From Paucilactobacillus hokkaidonensis JCM 18461 (lineage in GTDB: Bacteria > Bacillota > Bacilli > Lactobacillales > Lactobacillaceae): DNA of 64,000 nucleotides. Both the position numbers and the translations under genes were made by a program. Every line of letters begins with the position of its first letter. Position 1 is the first letter of the stretch. The notes under the pieces are model-generated. The model saw only the letters and a program-made list of their open reading frames with translations. It searched no databases and was not told the DNA's origin. The stretch covers positions 1,984,001 through 2,048,000 of the forward strand of contig NZ_AP014680.1 of assembly GCF_000829395.1 (NCBI RefSeq), given 5' to 3'. Positions 9,203-16,951 of the stretch are shown one piece after another.

Positions 9203-9231
9203 AAAACAATGGATTAGGGTCCAATTGTTTT
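9203..9231 (-). other. Middle hairpin of aro leader (possible antiterminator)
   Basis: On the minus strand AAAACAATTGG pairs with CCATTGTTTT with one bulge. The same AAACAATTG string occurs just before attenuator 1 (near 9287-9296), so the 3' arm could alternatively pair upstream. That would be a way to link the two terminators. The pairing is visible; the regulatory role is inferred. Confidence 0.5.
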
Positions 9232-9233
9232 AG

Positions 9234-9287
9234 AAAAATAAAAACGCCACACAATGTTTGACTTTTTACTGACAACATCTATGTGGC
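9234..9287 (-). terminator. First intrinsic terminator in aro leader (attenuator 1)
   Basis: On the minus strand GCCACA and TGTGGC close a hairpin extended by ATGTT/AACAT, followed by GTTTTTATTTTT. It lies about 80 bases after the leader peptide stop codon and 90 bases before aroE. Together with the next hairpin and the perfect terminator at 9161-9198 it gives a tandem-terminator leader. Confidence 0.75.
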
Positions 9288-9311
9288 AATTGTTTTTTAA
9301 TATGCTTAAAA

Positions 9312-9386
9312 ACTATTGGTCACCTAGATGCAAACGTGATGTTTGCATCTGGGAATGACCCAAACATCACTTGCTAAACCAATAGT
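9312..9386 (-). promoter_or_regulatory. Overlapping alternative stems next to Tyr-rich leader peptide
   Basis: Three mutually exclusive pairings are visible on the minus strand. GTGATGTTTG (9370-9361) can pair with CAAACATCAC (9345-9336). AGATGCAAAC (9350-9341) can pair with GTTTGCATCT (9335-9326), sharing bases with the first stem. ACTATTGGT (9386-9378), which is the Tyr-Trp codon run itself, can pair with ACCAATAGT (9320-9312). A ribosome stalled on the Tyr or Trp codons would mask the first segments and change which stem forms. Confidence 0.75.
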
Positions 9387-9426
9387 AATAATAACTATTC
9401 AAATTTAAGTTATTTAACGCTGACAT
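9367..9426 (-). CDS. Aromatic attenuator leader peptide (Tyr4-Trp-Phe)
   Basis: A 19-codon reading frame, MSALNNLNLNSYYYYWFSK, with AGGAG eight bases before the ATG. The start codon is about 25 bases after the predicted transcription start. Four consecutive Tyr codons are followed by Trp and Phe, all products of the operon it precedes. This is the classic composition of a ribosome-stalling leader peptide such as TrpL or PheL. It ends inside the alternative stems described at 9312-9386. No T-box sequence (GGGTGGNACC) is present between the promoter and aroE. Function is inferred from position and codon content. Confidence 0.85.
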   Translation of the reverse strand: MSALNNLNLNSYYYYWFSK

Positions 9427-9457
9427 ATTAAAATCTCCTGTGAATTTGATTAAAGTT

Positions 9458-9486
9458 ATCCTACCAATTATTAGACTGCTTGTCAA
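9458..9486 (-). promoter_or_regulatory. Promoter of the aro operon
   Basis: A consensus -35 TTGACA (9486-9481) and a -10 TAGGAT (9463-9458) separated by exactly 17 bases on the minus strand. Predicted start of transcription is near 9451, giving about 25 bases of untranslated leader before the Tyr-rich peptide. A strong, unregulated-looking promoter suits control by attenuation downstream. Confidence 0.8.
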
Positions 9487-9602
9487 CAGTTTTAAAAAAA
9501 TAATAGATTCATAAAAAAACGGATTAGTACATTTTAATTTAGTTTTCATTATATATAGTATAATAGGACTACAAATAAAGCTCATAGTAAGGAATGATTT
9601 CC

Positions 9603-9767
9603 ATGGCACTGCAAGAAAAGAAAAAGATACAAATTAATGTAGATAAGGAATTGGCAGAACAAGCCGAGCGAGAATTAAGAGAAACAACCAAAAGGGCTCC
9701 AAATATAAATCTGAACACTCCAGAAAAATTAGAAGCGTGGTTTAAAGATGAAACTCAAGACTATTAA
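9603..9767 (+). CDS. Small RelB/DinJ-like protein, probable orphan antitoxin
   Basis: A 54-residue frame (MALQEKKKIQINVDKELAEQ... ending KDETQDY) with AAGGA nine bases upstream and a TATAAT box at 9559-9564. The N-terminal IQINVDKELAEQAERELRE resembles the ribbon-helix-helix start of RelB/DinJ antitoxins. No toxin gene follows. An overlapping frame starting at 9749 gives only 24 codons and may be a toxin remnant. It sits between the divergent aroE leader and aroD. Assignment is tentative because the protein is short and lacks the conserved antitoxin C-terminus. Confidence 0.5.
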   Translation: MALQEKKKIQINVDKELAEQAERELRETTKRAPNINLNTPEKLEAWFKDETQDY

Positions 9768-9834
9768 GCCAGACAGTTTAAATGATTTTGCTACAGCTCC
9801 ATATACTAAAAGAAATAATTAAGCGAGGTTCCTC

Positions 9835-10608
9835 ATGACCAATCAACTAGACAAAACAATCAAACTCAAGCAATTAGTCCTTGGTACTAATGCTCCGCAA
9901 CGTATCATTGCTCCCATTGTCGCCGATAATTTTCGCGATGTTTTAATGCAGGCACAGGCAATCATTGACTCTCCTGCAGAAATTGTTGAATGGCGAATTG
10001 ATTATTTGGGCATCATGACTGATTTTAACCAATTAGTAACTACTGGTCAGTCGCTGCAGGCTCTAATTGGCAACATTCCATTAATTGTCACTAATCGAAC
10101 CAGCGCTGAAGGAGGCAAGCTAGATTTTGTTGAAGAAAACTACCTTGGCGCCTATGAACAACTGATTGAAGCGCAAATTACTGATGCAATCGACGTTGAG
10201 TTTTCCCAATCTGACCACGTTATTGAACAACTAAAACATCTAACCAACAATAGCGCCACCAAATTAATCTTAAGCCACCATGATTTCAAAGGTACTCCGC
10301 TAAAAGATGACTTAGTTTTTCTATATTCACGTATGGCCAAGCAAAATCCAGACATTGTTAAGGTTGCTGTGACCCCCAACAGTCGTGATGATGTTCTTCA
10401 TTTGATGAATGCAACAGTTGCTGCTGATAAGCAAATTGACATGCCAATTATTTCGATGTCCATGGGTGATTTAGGCAAGATAACGCGCGTGGCTGGCAAT
10501 CTTTTTGGCAGCGTCGCTACATTTGCTTCAGTAGTTGAAAGTTCAGCACCAGGACAGATCTCTGCTGATCATCTGCGAACCGCGATGGAATTAATTGATC
10601 TAAATTAA
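9835..10608 (+). CDS. aroD: 3-dehydroquinate dehydratase, type I
   Basis: Dehydrates 3-dehydroquinate to 3-dehydroshikimate through a lysine Schiff base. EWRIDYLG at 52-59 carries substrate ligands. LSHHDFKGTP contains the catalytic histidine, and IVKVAVTP contains the Schiff-base lysine. C-terminal FGSVATFASV and SAPGQI are also family motifs. 257 aa is normal. It is the only shikimate-pathway gene outside the minus-strand operon, transcribed the other way. No Tyr-type leader is seen before it, so it may escape the attenuation that governs the rest. The ribosome binding site (GCGAGG) is weak. Confidence 0.92.
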   Translation: MTNQLDKTIKLKQLVLGTNAPQRIIAPIVADNFRDVLMQAQAIIDSPAEIVEWRIDYLGIMTDFNQLVTTGQSLQALIGNIPLIVTNRTSAEGGKLDFVEENYLGAYEQLIEAQITDAIDVEFSQSDHVIEQLKHLTNNSATKLILSHHDFKGTPLKDDLVFLYSRMAKQNPDIVKVAVTPNSRDDVLHLMNATVAADKQIDMPIISMSMGDLGKITRVAGNLFGSVATFASVVESSAPGQISADHLRTAMELIDLN

Positions 10609-10640
10609 CTGTTTAACCATAAAGTTTGAATTTATAATTA

Positions 10641-10685
10641 TCAAAATAGTGAAAATCTCTGTGAAAGAGCTTTTCGCTATTTTTG
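10641..10685 (+). terminator. Terminator after aroD
   Basis: AAAATAGTGAAAA and TTTTCGCTATTTT pair around CTCT/AGAG and end in a T run. It sits about 35 bases after the aroD stop and also faces the end of arsC, so it may act for both. Confidence 0.75.
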
Positions 10686-10696
10686 CGTTTTAATCC

Positions 10697-11116
10697 CTAC
10701 TGATTACTCAATTTCTGCACCCGTATTTCAATTTCATCACGTACTTGCCGAAATACACTTAATATTTCCGCTCTCGTACCTGTTGCCTGGGCCGGATCAA
10801 TTAATGGCCAATGAAGTTTCTGTACGCTCGGGGGCGTCACTGGGCAATGATCACGTGCATCACCACATAATGTCACTACTAAATCACAACTAGCCAAATA
10901 TTGTGGATCAATTAACTTTGATTGATTTTGCGATATATCAATACCTTTTTCAGCCATCACCTTAACTGCCAATGAATTTAAACCATGTGTTTCTATTCCA
11001 GCACTTGCCACCTGCCAATTAGCGCTTAATAATTGTTTAGCAAAGCCCTCTGCCATTTGGCTTCGACATGAGTTACCGGTACAGAGAAAGTATATTTTCT
11101 TCATTTTATTATCCAA
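10697..11116 (-). CDS. arsC: Arsenate reductase, thioredoxin-coupled (LMW-PTP fold)
   Basis: Reduces arsenate to arsenite with a three-cysteine relay. The phosphatase loop CTGNSCR lies at residues 12-18 and the second and third redox cysteines are in [11 protein letters not shown]. About 139 aa, as expected. The TTG at 11116 is preferred because GGAGG lies seven bases before it; an ATG four codons later is the alternative. No arsR, arsB or acr3 neighbour is visible, so it stands alone. Some members act mainly as tyrosine phosphatases, but the Cys pair favours arsenate. Confidence 0.87.
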   Translation of the reverse strand: MDNKMKKIYFLCTGNSCRSQMAEGFAKQLLSANWQVASAGIETHGLNSLAVKVMAEKGIDISQNQSKLIDPQYLASCDLVVTLCGDARDHCPVTPPSVQKLHWPLIDPAQATGTRAEILSVFRQVRDEIEIRVQKLSNQ

Positions 11117-11261
11117 TGTACTCCCTCCAATCATCGTTTATTTTCACTTTATCTGCTAATTGTATAATTCTATTTTGGTAATGGCCAGTACATTCACTTG
11201 CTTGAATGTTTTTATTTTGGGGATGCTAAAGTTCCGGTTAGTGCTTCCTTTTTTCATTGCC

Positions 11262-11393
11262 AAAATGTGCTCGCAACCGCAGAAGCTTACATGTAACAAT
11301 AAAATACCACTCATGGATGGTCAAAATTCGGCCATCCATGAGTGGTATTTCACCGTTACATTCCAGCTTCTAACCGCGGTTGCTCCCACTCTT
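11262..11393 (+). repeat. Palindromic stop-anchored element, copy 1
   Basis: A 132-base near-palindrome. It begins AAATGTGCTCGCAACCGC and ends GCGGTTGCTCCCACTCTT, with inner arms GTAAC/GTTAC and ATGGATGG/CCATCCAT. The CACTCTT end overlaps the stop codon of the tetR gene on the minus strand. Arms resemble those of the copies at 54360 and 59649. Seen directly; acts at least as a potential terminator for tetR. Confidence 0.85.
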
Positions 11394-12036
11394 ATTTCAA
11401 AATTCCCTTCTCTACCACCTCAACGTACTTTTTTGTATTTCCAATCAATTCTGTAAATTCATTCAAAGTTGCGTGCGGGTGAATTTTCATGAATACCTTC
11501 GTTTCTTTTTCAACTTGATCCATTACTGCATTCATCATTACCAAAATAGTTTGTCGGTCTATCCCTGGTCGTAGTGACAACTTGTCTAGTACCGGTGCTA
11601 CCAGTTGTTCCAAATTATCATTAGTCGCACTTTGATACACTGCCTTAATATCATCTTGCACTTCTTTTGGTGCCTTTTCTGCACTAGCATAGCCATTCAT
11701 CAGTACACCAAATTCGTCTGGATATTTTAATTCTAATTCAATTTTATATTTCGTAGCTCGCACAATCATTTCAACTAAGTCATTTGAATCATGCCAAACA
11801 CTGTAATCAGCCACTTGTTCCATTTTATCAGCGGCTTTTTGCAGTACCGCCACAAATAAGTGGGCCTTATTACTGAAGTATCGAAAAACGATACCCTTAG
11901 ACACATCTGCTTCCTTTGCAATTACATCGGTTTTAGCCCCACGATAACCATGAACCGCAAAATTATGCATGGCGCTGGCTAAAATTCGTTCTACTTTAAC
12001 CGGATCTTTTGGTATTTCCGTAATGTCTTCAGTCAT
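11392..12036 (-). CDS. TetR-family transcriptional regulator of the ABC exporter
   Basis: A 214-residue TetR regulator. The N-terminal helix-turn-helix spans about residues 15-60 (ILASAMHNFAVHGYRGAKTDVIAKEADVSKGIVFRYFSNKAHLF). The C-terminal ligand domain is not family-specific. It is the last gene of a three-gene minus-strand unit after the ATPase and permease, 15 bases after the permease. Two TTGACT/AGTCAA-type palindromes at the operon promoter are its likely operators, so it probably represses its own operon until the exported compound binds. Confidence 0.88.
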   Translation of the reverse strand: MTEDITEIPKDPVKVERILASAMHNFAVHGYRGAKTDVIAKEADVSKGIVFRYFSNKAHLFVAVLQKAADKMEQVADYSVWHDSNDLVEMIVRATKYKIELELKYPDEFGVLMNGYASAEKAPKEVQDDIKAVYQSATNDNLEQLVAPVLDKLSLRPGIDRQTILVMMNAVMDQVEKETKVFMKIHPHATLNEFTELIGNTKKYVEVVEKGILK

Positions 12037-12051
12037 TCAACCGATCCTTCC

Positions 12052-13674
12052 TTAATTTTCAACCATATCTCTTCTTCTATAAAAGATAAATCCAATGATA
12101 AATAATACCAAAGCAAGGACCAAAAATTCCCATGTCATATTCCATTGAACATTATGCAAGGGTACCTTATTAATCCATCCATAAGGAGTTAACTTCAATG
12201 ACCATTTAGGTAATCCCAATAACTCACCTAGATACAATGAAATAAATCCATAGATTGGCACGATCCAGCTAATCGACTGCAGTCGTGGCAATAATCCGGC
12301 TAATACTGCACCGATACCAACTGTAACCAAAAGTGCCGGCAAATAGCCATAAAATGACCGTAAAAAGCGACTTAATGGCAGCGGTGAATCCATAACAGAT
12401 TGACCAGCAGCATACATCCCCAGAATTCCTAATAATAATGCCAACGTTCCGGTAATCAAAGCCATTACTACATAGCTACAATATAAATGTAATCGAGAAA
12501 TCGATTTTGCATGAATCTGTTCCAACCAACCTTTGCGCTCGTCCCCATTAAGTTTCAAAACTATTTGCATTGTCGGTACCGTTCCCAGCACTACAAATAC
12601 AATTGACAACAATGCTGCAAAGTTTAAAATAACGGTTTGATTTGCTGCATTAACTGCGTTTTCACCCAATAACCCAGCCATTGCCGGATTACTTTTCATA
12701 ATATCACCAACCGTGCCAAAAATTGAACCATAGCTGACCCCTAAGACAAACATTCCAATCATCCAAACAAAAAAACTGGTTCGCTCTAGCCGAAAAATCA
12801 GTGAAAATGGTCCCGCCAACAGTACTGATGCTCTCTTACGGCCAGACCGCGTTGCAATCAATCCAGCCGTCACATCTCGATGTGCATAGGCATAAAATGT
12901 TACAGCAATTGTTACCAACGAGACAACTAGCATCGCAAATAACGGCCACCAATTATTTTGGTCATAAACCGATAGTTTTTCAATCCAGCCAAATGGTGAC
13001 CACAAAGTATAATCTGGGTTAGATACATCCGTCATCATTCGAACTAAGTATAAAAGAGCAAGCACCAAATAACTTAACATTGTAGCACCACGAGCATTAT
13101 CACTTAACTGAGCCATTAATAGCGAAAAAACACCAAACATAAAACCAACTGCGGCCAATCCAAGTCCGAATAACCAACTACCGGTACTATCTGCGCCAGT
13201 CATATTAGCAGCCATTAAGCTTAATGATTCTAAAATACCCGTCACTACATTAATGATTAATAGTTCCATGATACTTGCTAACAGTGGCGCGTATTTACCC
13301 ACCGAGTGAGCCCGAATTAATTCTAAAATGCCACTATCTTCTTCTGCACGGGTTCCACGAACCGCAAAGTAAATATTCATCATTGCCATGAACAATCCCA
13401 TAAATACCATCATTTCCACCGCAAATATGAGCGCTACATTATACGGCTGTTGGGCTGTGAACGGACCAAATAGCGAAACCATTGCTGGAGTTTTAAGTGT
13501 TGAGACAATCGAGTCCATTGCAGCTTTTGTACCATAAAGTCCATCAAACTTACCACCGCCCACACCCATCAATCCAACTAGACCAATCATCCAAATAACA
13601 ATTTTTAACCAGTCTCGTCGCAAATAAAATCTTGTTAGATATCCAGCTTGACTAAAACTACTGTTGCGCATCAT
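12052..13674 (-). CDS. ABC exporter permease (tetronasin/LAB multidrug type)
   Basis: A 540-residue permease with about 12 membrane segments. It is built as two halves of six with a soluble loop near 285-300 (ATRSGRKRASVLL). Size and layout resemble the large single-chain permeases annotated as tetronasin-resistance or polyketide-antibiotic exporters in Gram-positives. It overlaps the ATPase gene by 17 bases, so the two are coupled. Probably exports a hydrophobic antimicrobial out of the cell; substrate unknown. Confidence 0.8.
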   Translation of the reverse strand: MMRNSSFSQAGYLTRFYLRRDWLKIVIWMIGLVGLMGVGGGKFDGLYGTKAAMDSIVSTLKTPAMVSLFGPFTAQQPYNVALIFAVEMMVFMGLFMAMMNIYFAVRGTRAEEDSGILELIRAHSVGKYAPLLASIMELLIINVVTGILESLSLMAANMTGADSTGSWLFGLGLAAVGFMFGVFSLLMAQLSDNARGATMLSYLVLALLYLVRMMTDVSNPDYTLWSPFGWIEKLSVYDQNNWWPLFAMLVVSLVTIAVTFYAYAHRDVTAGLIATRSGRKRASVLLAGPFSLIFRLERTSFFVWMIGMFVLGVSYGSIFGTVGDIMKSNPAMAGLLGENAVNAANQTVILNFAALLSIVFVVLGTVPTMQIVLKLNGDERKGWLEQIHAKSISRLHLYCSYVVMALITGTLALLLGILGMYAAGQSVMDSPLPLSRFLRSFYGYLPALLVTVGIGAVLAGLLPRLQSISWIVPIYGFISLYLGELLGLPKWSLKLTPYGWINKVPLHNVQWNMTWEFLVLALVLFIIGFIFYRRRDMVEN

Positions 13675-14584
13675 TAGTCACCCCTTGCTCGTCATTATTG
13701 TAATAACGTAAAAAGAGATCCTCAAGCGTTGGTGGAGTACTTTGTAAGCTCATAATTCCTTTAGCGGCCAACACTTCCATTACTGTCTCCATTTGGTCAG
13801 AATCGACTGCAAATGAAATCTTGTTAGTCTGTGTAGCATCTTTCTTAACGTCATGAACACCATCTAGTTGTTCAACATCGCTAAGCGGTTCTTTGGTTTG
13901 AACACGGATAACTGTCCGAGTTAAATGGCGCATCTCTTCCAATGAACCAGTTTCAATCATGCGACCCTGTCGAATAATTCCAATTCGATCACACATTCGC
14001 TCTACCTCAGATAAAATATGACTAGATAAAAGAATACTCTTACCAGCCTGCTTTAGTTCCATCACATTTTTTTGGAAAATCTCTTCATTCAGTGGATCTA
14101 ATCCTGAAGTGGGTTCGTCAAAAATATATAAATCGGCCTCTGTAGAAAAGGCTGCAATCAGTGCTACCTTTTGTCGATTTCCCTTCGAATATGTTCGTGA
14201 TTTTTTTGTCGGATCCAATTCAAATTGCTTAATTAAGTTATCTGTTTTAGTAGAATGTTTTTGATGGTTCAATTTTAAAAATAGATCAATTACTTCGCCA
14301 CCAGTTAGATTAGGCCACAGATATACATCACCTGGAACGTAGGCCAAGCGAGAATGGATTGCCACTGCATCATGCCAAACATCTTGTCCAAAAATTGTTG
14401 CTGAACCACCACTAGCTCGTAGTATCCCTAAAAGCGTTCGGATCGTCGTTGATTTGCCAGCACCATTAGGCCCAATAAACCCAAAAACCTCTCCTTTGCG
14501 CACATCAAACGTAATATCTTTAAGTGCTTCAACTTTGCCAAACTTTTTTTGTAAATGGTCAATTTTCACTACTGTTTCTACCAT
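13658..14584 (-). CDS. ABC exporter ATP-binding protein
   Basis: A complete ABC ATPase (about 308 aa from the ATG at 14584). It shows Walker A GPNGAGKST, Q-loop, signature YSKGNRQKVAL, Walker B LYIFDEPTSGLD and the H-loop SSHILSEVE. A C-terminal extension after the ABC domain is typical of drug-export ATPases (DrrA-like). AGGGAGG lies eleven bases before the chosen ATG. First gene of the operon with its permease and TetR regulator. Confidence 0.9.
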   Translation of the reverse strand: MVETVVKIDHLQKKFGKVEALKDITFDVRKGEVFGFIGPNGAGKSTTIRTLLGILRASGGSATIFGQDVWHDAVAIHSRLAYVPGDVYLWPNLTGGEVIDLFLKLNHQKHSTKTDNLIKQFELDPTKKSRTYSKGNRQKVALIAAFSTEADLYIFDEPTSGLDPLNEEIFQKNVMELKQAGKSILLSSHILSEVERMCDRIGIIRQGRMIETGSLEEMRHLTRTVIRVQTKEPLSDVEQLDGVHDVKKDATQTNKISFAVDSDQMETVMEVLAAKGIMSLQSTPPTLEDLFLRYYNNDEQGVTNDAQQ

Positions 14585-14660
14585 GATTACCGCTTCCTCC
14601 CTGAAGTCGTGCATCACTTAATTTTTATCTGCAAAGGACGTTTTTATCATTTGCGCCATG

Positions 14661-14704
14661 AGTATAAATCTTTTTGACTAGCTAGTCAATGACTAAGCAG
14701 TCAA
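14661..14704 (-). promoter_or_regulatory. ABC exporter promoter with two TetR-type operators
   Basis: On the minus strand TTGACT (14689-14684) and TATACT (14666-14661) are spaced by 17 bases. The palindrome TTGACTAGCTAGTCAA (14674-14689) covers the -35, and a second, imperfect copy TGACTAAGCAGTCA lies immediately upstream. The copies are one and a half helical turns apart. This is a good fit to self-repression by the TetR protein encoded at the end of the operon. Confidence 0.7.
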
Positions 14705-14732
14705 TATTTAATAGTACTAAAATTTAAATCAG

Positions 14733-14773
14733 TTGAACGCATACCACTCATCATGTTATAATTTAGTTATAAC
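14733..14773 (+). promoter_or_regulatory. Promoter and operator of the AbrB/RelE toxin-antitoxin pair
   Basis: TTGAAC (14733-14738) and TATAAT (14757-14762) are 18 bases apart. The perfect inverted repeat GTTATAA-N5-TTATAAC (14755-14773) covers the -10. This is the expected place for autorepression by the antitoxin that follows. Confidence 0.7.
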
Positions 14774-14797
14774 ATTGGATTGGAGATAAATAATATT

Positions 14798-15049
14798 ATG
14801 CAAAAAATTAAAGTTCGTAAAATTGGTAACTCGCTTGGTATTATTTTACCTAAAGAGAGTGGTGTTACAGAAGGCACCGAATTAGATTACAAAAAAAATG
14901 GGTCCATAATCGAGTTGAATCTTGAAGATGCTGATAAGGCTCATGATAGAAATTTAATTGAAAAAAGCTTTGAAGATTTTAAATATGATAAATATTACAC
15001 TGAAGATCAAGTTGCCGAAAAGTTTGCTAAATATGGTTGGACTAAATGA
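14798..15049 (+). CDS. AbrB/MazE-fold antitoxin
   Basis: An 83-residue protein from the ATG at 14798. The first 45 residues (MQKIKVRKIGNSLGIILPKE...) are a SpoVT/AbrB swapped-hairpin DNA-binding domain, as in MazE and VapB. The acidic C-terminus (EDFKYDKYYTEDQVAEKF) would wrap the toxin. It overlaps the downstream RelE-like gene by four bases (ATGA). A TTG at 14780 is a possible longer start. Counteracts the toxin and probably represses the operon through the palindrome at 14755-14773. Confidence 0.82.
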   Translation: MQKIKVRKIGNSLGIILPKESGVTEGTELDYKKNGSIIELNLEDADKAHDRNLIEKSFEDFKYDKYYTEDQVAEKFAKYGWTK

Positions 15050-15363
15050 TTGAGGAATATCAAATACATTTCTCCGAATCATTTATGTTAAGTGTTGAAG
15101 AAAACATAATAAATTGGCAAGATTTGGGATTAAGAGAAGCTCAAATAAATGACTTTATTAAGACAATTAATATAGCTATAAAATCTCTTAAGCTGTATCC
15201 AAGTCGATTTGCAGATGTTTCGTCAGTTTATGATTTCAAGATCCCAACCAGAAGAATTCTGATAGGAAAGAAATATAGTATTTTTTACAGAATTGATTAC
15301 CAACATAAATTTGTAGAAATCGGTAGAATGTTTAATCAAAAACAGATGAAATTAAAATTTTAG
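15046..15363 (+). CDS. RelE/ParE-superfamily toxin
   Basis: A 105-residue protein with the RelE/ParE layout: N-terminal IHFSESFMLSVEENIINW, a central PSRFADV, and the C-terminal strand pair RRILIGKKYSIFYRID...VEIGRMF. RelE-type toxins cut mRNA on the ribosome, ParE-type poison gyrase; which applies is not decidable here. Paired by a four-base overlap with an AbrB-type, not RelB-type, antitoxin. Codons are AT-richer than the neighbours, hinting at acquisition. Confidence 0.8.
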   Translation: MIEEYQIHFSESFMLSVEENIINWQDLGLREAQINDFIKTINIAIKSLKLYPSRFADVSSVYDFKIPTRRILIGKKYSIFYRIDYQHKFVEIGRMFNQKQMKLKF

Positions 15364-15447
15364 TATTATAATATTTTTTGACTACTGCATTACAAGCGGT
15401 AAACTAAATATTAAATATTTGTTCTCAATTGAAAGGATTAATTTTAA

Positions 15448-16875
15448 ATGAAAAACTTGAAAGCTTGTACAACTGTCCTCGTCGGCAAAAAAGCGACCAT
15501 TGATGGTTCCACGATGGCTGCGCGTAACGATGATACGTTTTTACCTTTAACGCCACAACGCTTTGTTACTTATCCGAGTGTCTCTGATCGTCACGAAACC
15601 CTAACTTCCGGTCAAAATGGATTTACTGCTCCATTACCTGAAAGCGGCTATCGATATCAAGGAACTCCTAATGTCGATGTTGAACATGAGGGTGTCTATG
15701 ACGAAAATGGATTTAATGAAAAAAACGTCGGTATGAGTGCTACTGAAAGTGTTTATGCTAATGAACGCGTATTAGCTGCCGATCCACTGATTGTTGATGG
15801 ACTTGCAGAAGATTCGATTGTGGCCATGGTGTTGCCATTTATTAATTCTGCCAAAGAAGGTGTGACCTATCTTGGTAATTTAATCGCAAAATATGGTTCG
15901 CCAGAAGGTAATGGCGTTATTTTCAATGATGCTAACGATGTTTGGTACATGGAAATTGTAACTGGTCATCATTGGGTGGCCCAACGCATTCCAGATGATG
16001 CTTATGCTGCTACCGGCAACCGAGTTGCAATTCGAACAGTTGATTTCAATGACCCTAATAATTTTTTATGGTCTGATGGAATTCAAAAATTTGTGACCGA
16101 AAATCATCTTAATCCTGACCAATCTGGTTGGGACTTCCGTCATATTTTCGGAACAGCAACCGAGTTTGATCAACATTACAATACACCACGCCAATGGTAC
16201 GCCCAACGGCTCCTCAATCCTGAAATTGAACAATCACCAGAGGATTTAGACTTACCCTTCATTCGGCATGCTAGCCGTAAAATCAGTCTCGAGGATGTTG
16301 AATCAATTTTAAGCAGTCACTATAATGGTACCCAGTTTGATCCGTTGGGTCATGGTAGCGAAGCTGATAAACGTCGTTATCGTCCAATTTCTTTAAGTCG
16401 GACTCAAAACTCGCATGTTTTACAGGTTCGCAATGATGCTCCCGCACAGGCAAGTGCTATTTTATGGTTATGCTTTGGTATTCCAGCCTTCACTCCGTAC
16501 GTTCCATTCTTCGGTAATTCAACCGAAACAGATGAAAGCTATCACAATACCCCAATGGAATTAAATATTGATTTGAAAAGTGCCTACTGGATGTATCGGA
16601 CACTATCAATGTTAGTTGAATCACATCACGCCAAGTTTATTCAGTCCGATCTGGATTATTTAAAAGATAGTCGCCAATATCATTACAATTTTATTGCTGA
16701 AACAATCAACAAGGCTCGTGATTTAAGTGGTACGCAATTAACTGAATTTTTGACGTCACAAAATAAAGTCATGACTAATGAAATGGCTACTCGCACTAAA
16801 AAGCTAATCGAGCAATTAATCATGCACGGTTTGCAATTATCTGAATTGACCTTTACAATGGATAAGAATCTATAA
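15448..16875 (+). CDS. pepD: C69-family dipeptidase (PepD)
   Basis: A 475-residue peptidase of family C69, an N-terminal-nucleophile hydrolase that splits dipeptides in the cytoplasm. The predicted nucleophile is Cys7 in KACTTVLVGKKATIDGST, followed by ARNDD, which is characteristic. Length equals known Lactobacillus PepDA/PepDB. No signal peptide. Own transcription unit with an AAAGGAT ribosome binding site and a terminator at 16911-16945. Confidence 0.9.
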   Translation: MKNLKACTTVLVGKKATIDGSTMAARNDDTFLPLTPQRFVTYPSVSDRHETLTSGQNGFTAPLPESGYRYQGTPNVDVEHEGVYDENGFNEKNVGMSATESVYANERVLAADPLIVDGLAEDSIVAMVLPFINSAKEGVTYLGNLIAKYGSPEGNGVIFNDANDVWYMEIVTGHHWVAQRIPDDAYAATGNRVAIRTVDFNDPNNFLWSDGIQKFVTENHLNPDQSGWDFRHIFGTATEFDQHYNTPRQWYAQRLLNPEIEQSPEDLDLPFIRHASRKISLEDVESILSSHYNGTQFDPLGHGSEADKRRYRPISLSRTQNSHVLQVRNDAPAQASAILWLCFGIPAFTPYVPFFGNSTETDESYHNTPMELNIDLKSAYWMYRTLSMLVESHHAKFIQSDLDYLKDSRQYHYNFIAETINKARDLSGTQLTEFLTSQNKVMTNEMATRTKKLIEQLIMHGLQLSELTFTMDKNL

Positions 16876-16910
16876 ACCGCAACTAATTATTAATTAATAA
16901 TTCTTTGTTA

Positions 16911-16945
16911 GCGAGAATTCGGGCATGTTGCCGGATTCTTTTTTA
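16911..16945 (+). terminator. Terminator after pepD
   Basis: GAATTCGGGCA and TGCCGGATTC pair in a compact hairpin followed by a run of six T. Confidence 0.8.
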
Positions 16946-16951
16946 CTGAGA

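Noticed and set aside
9143-9490. T-box riboswitch before the aro operon
   Set aside because: No GGGTGGNACC antiterminator sequence or specifier-loop layout is visible; the Tyr codons lie in a translated frame with a ribosome binding site.
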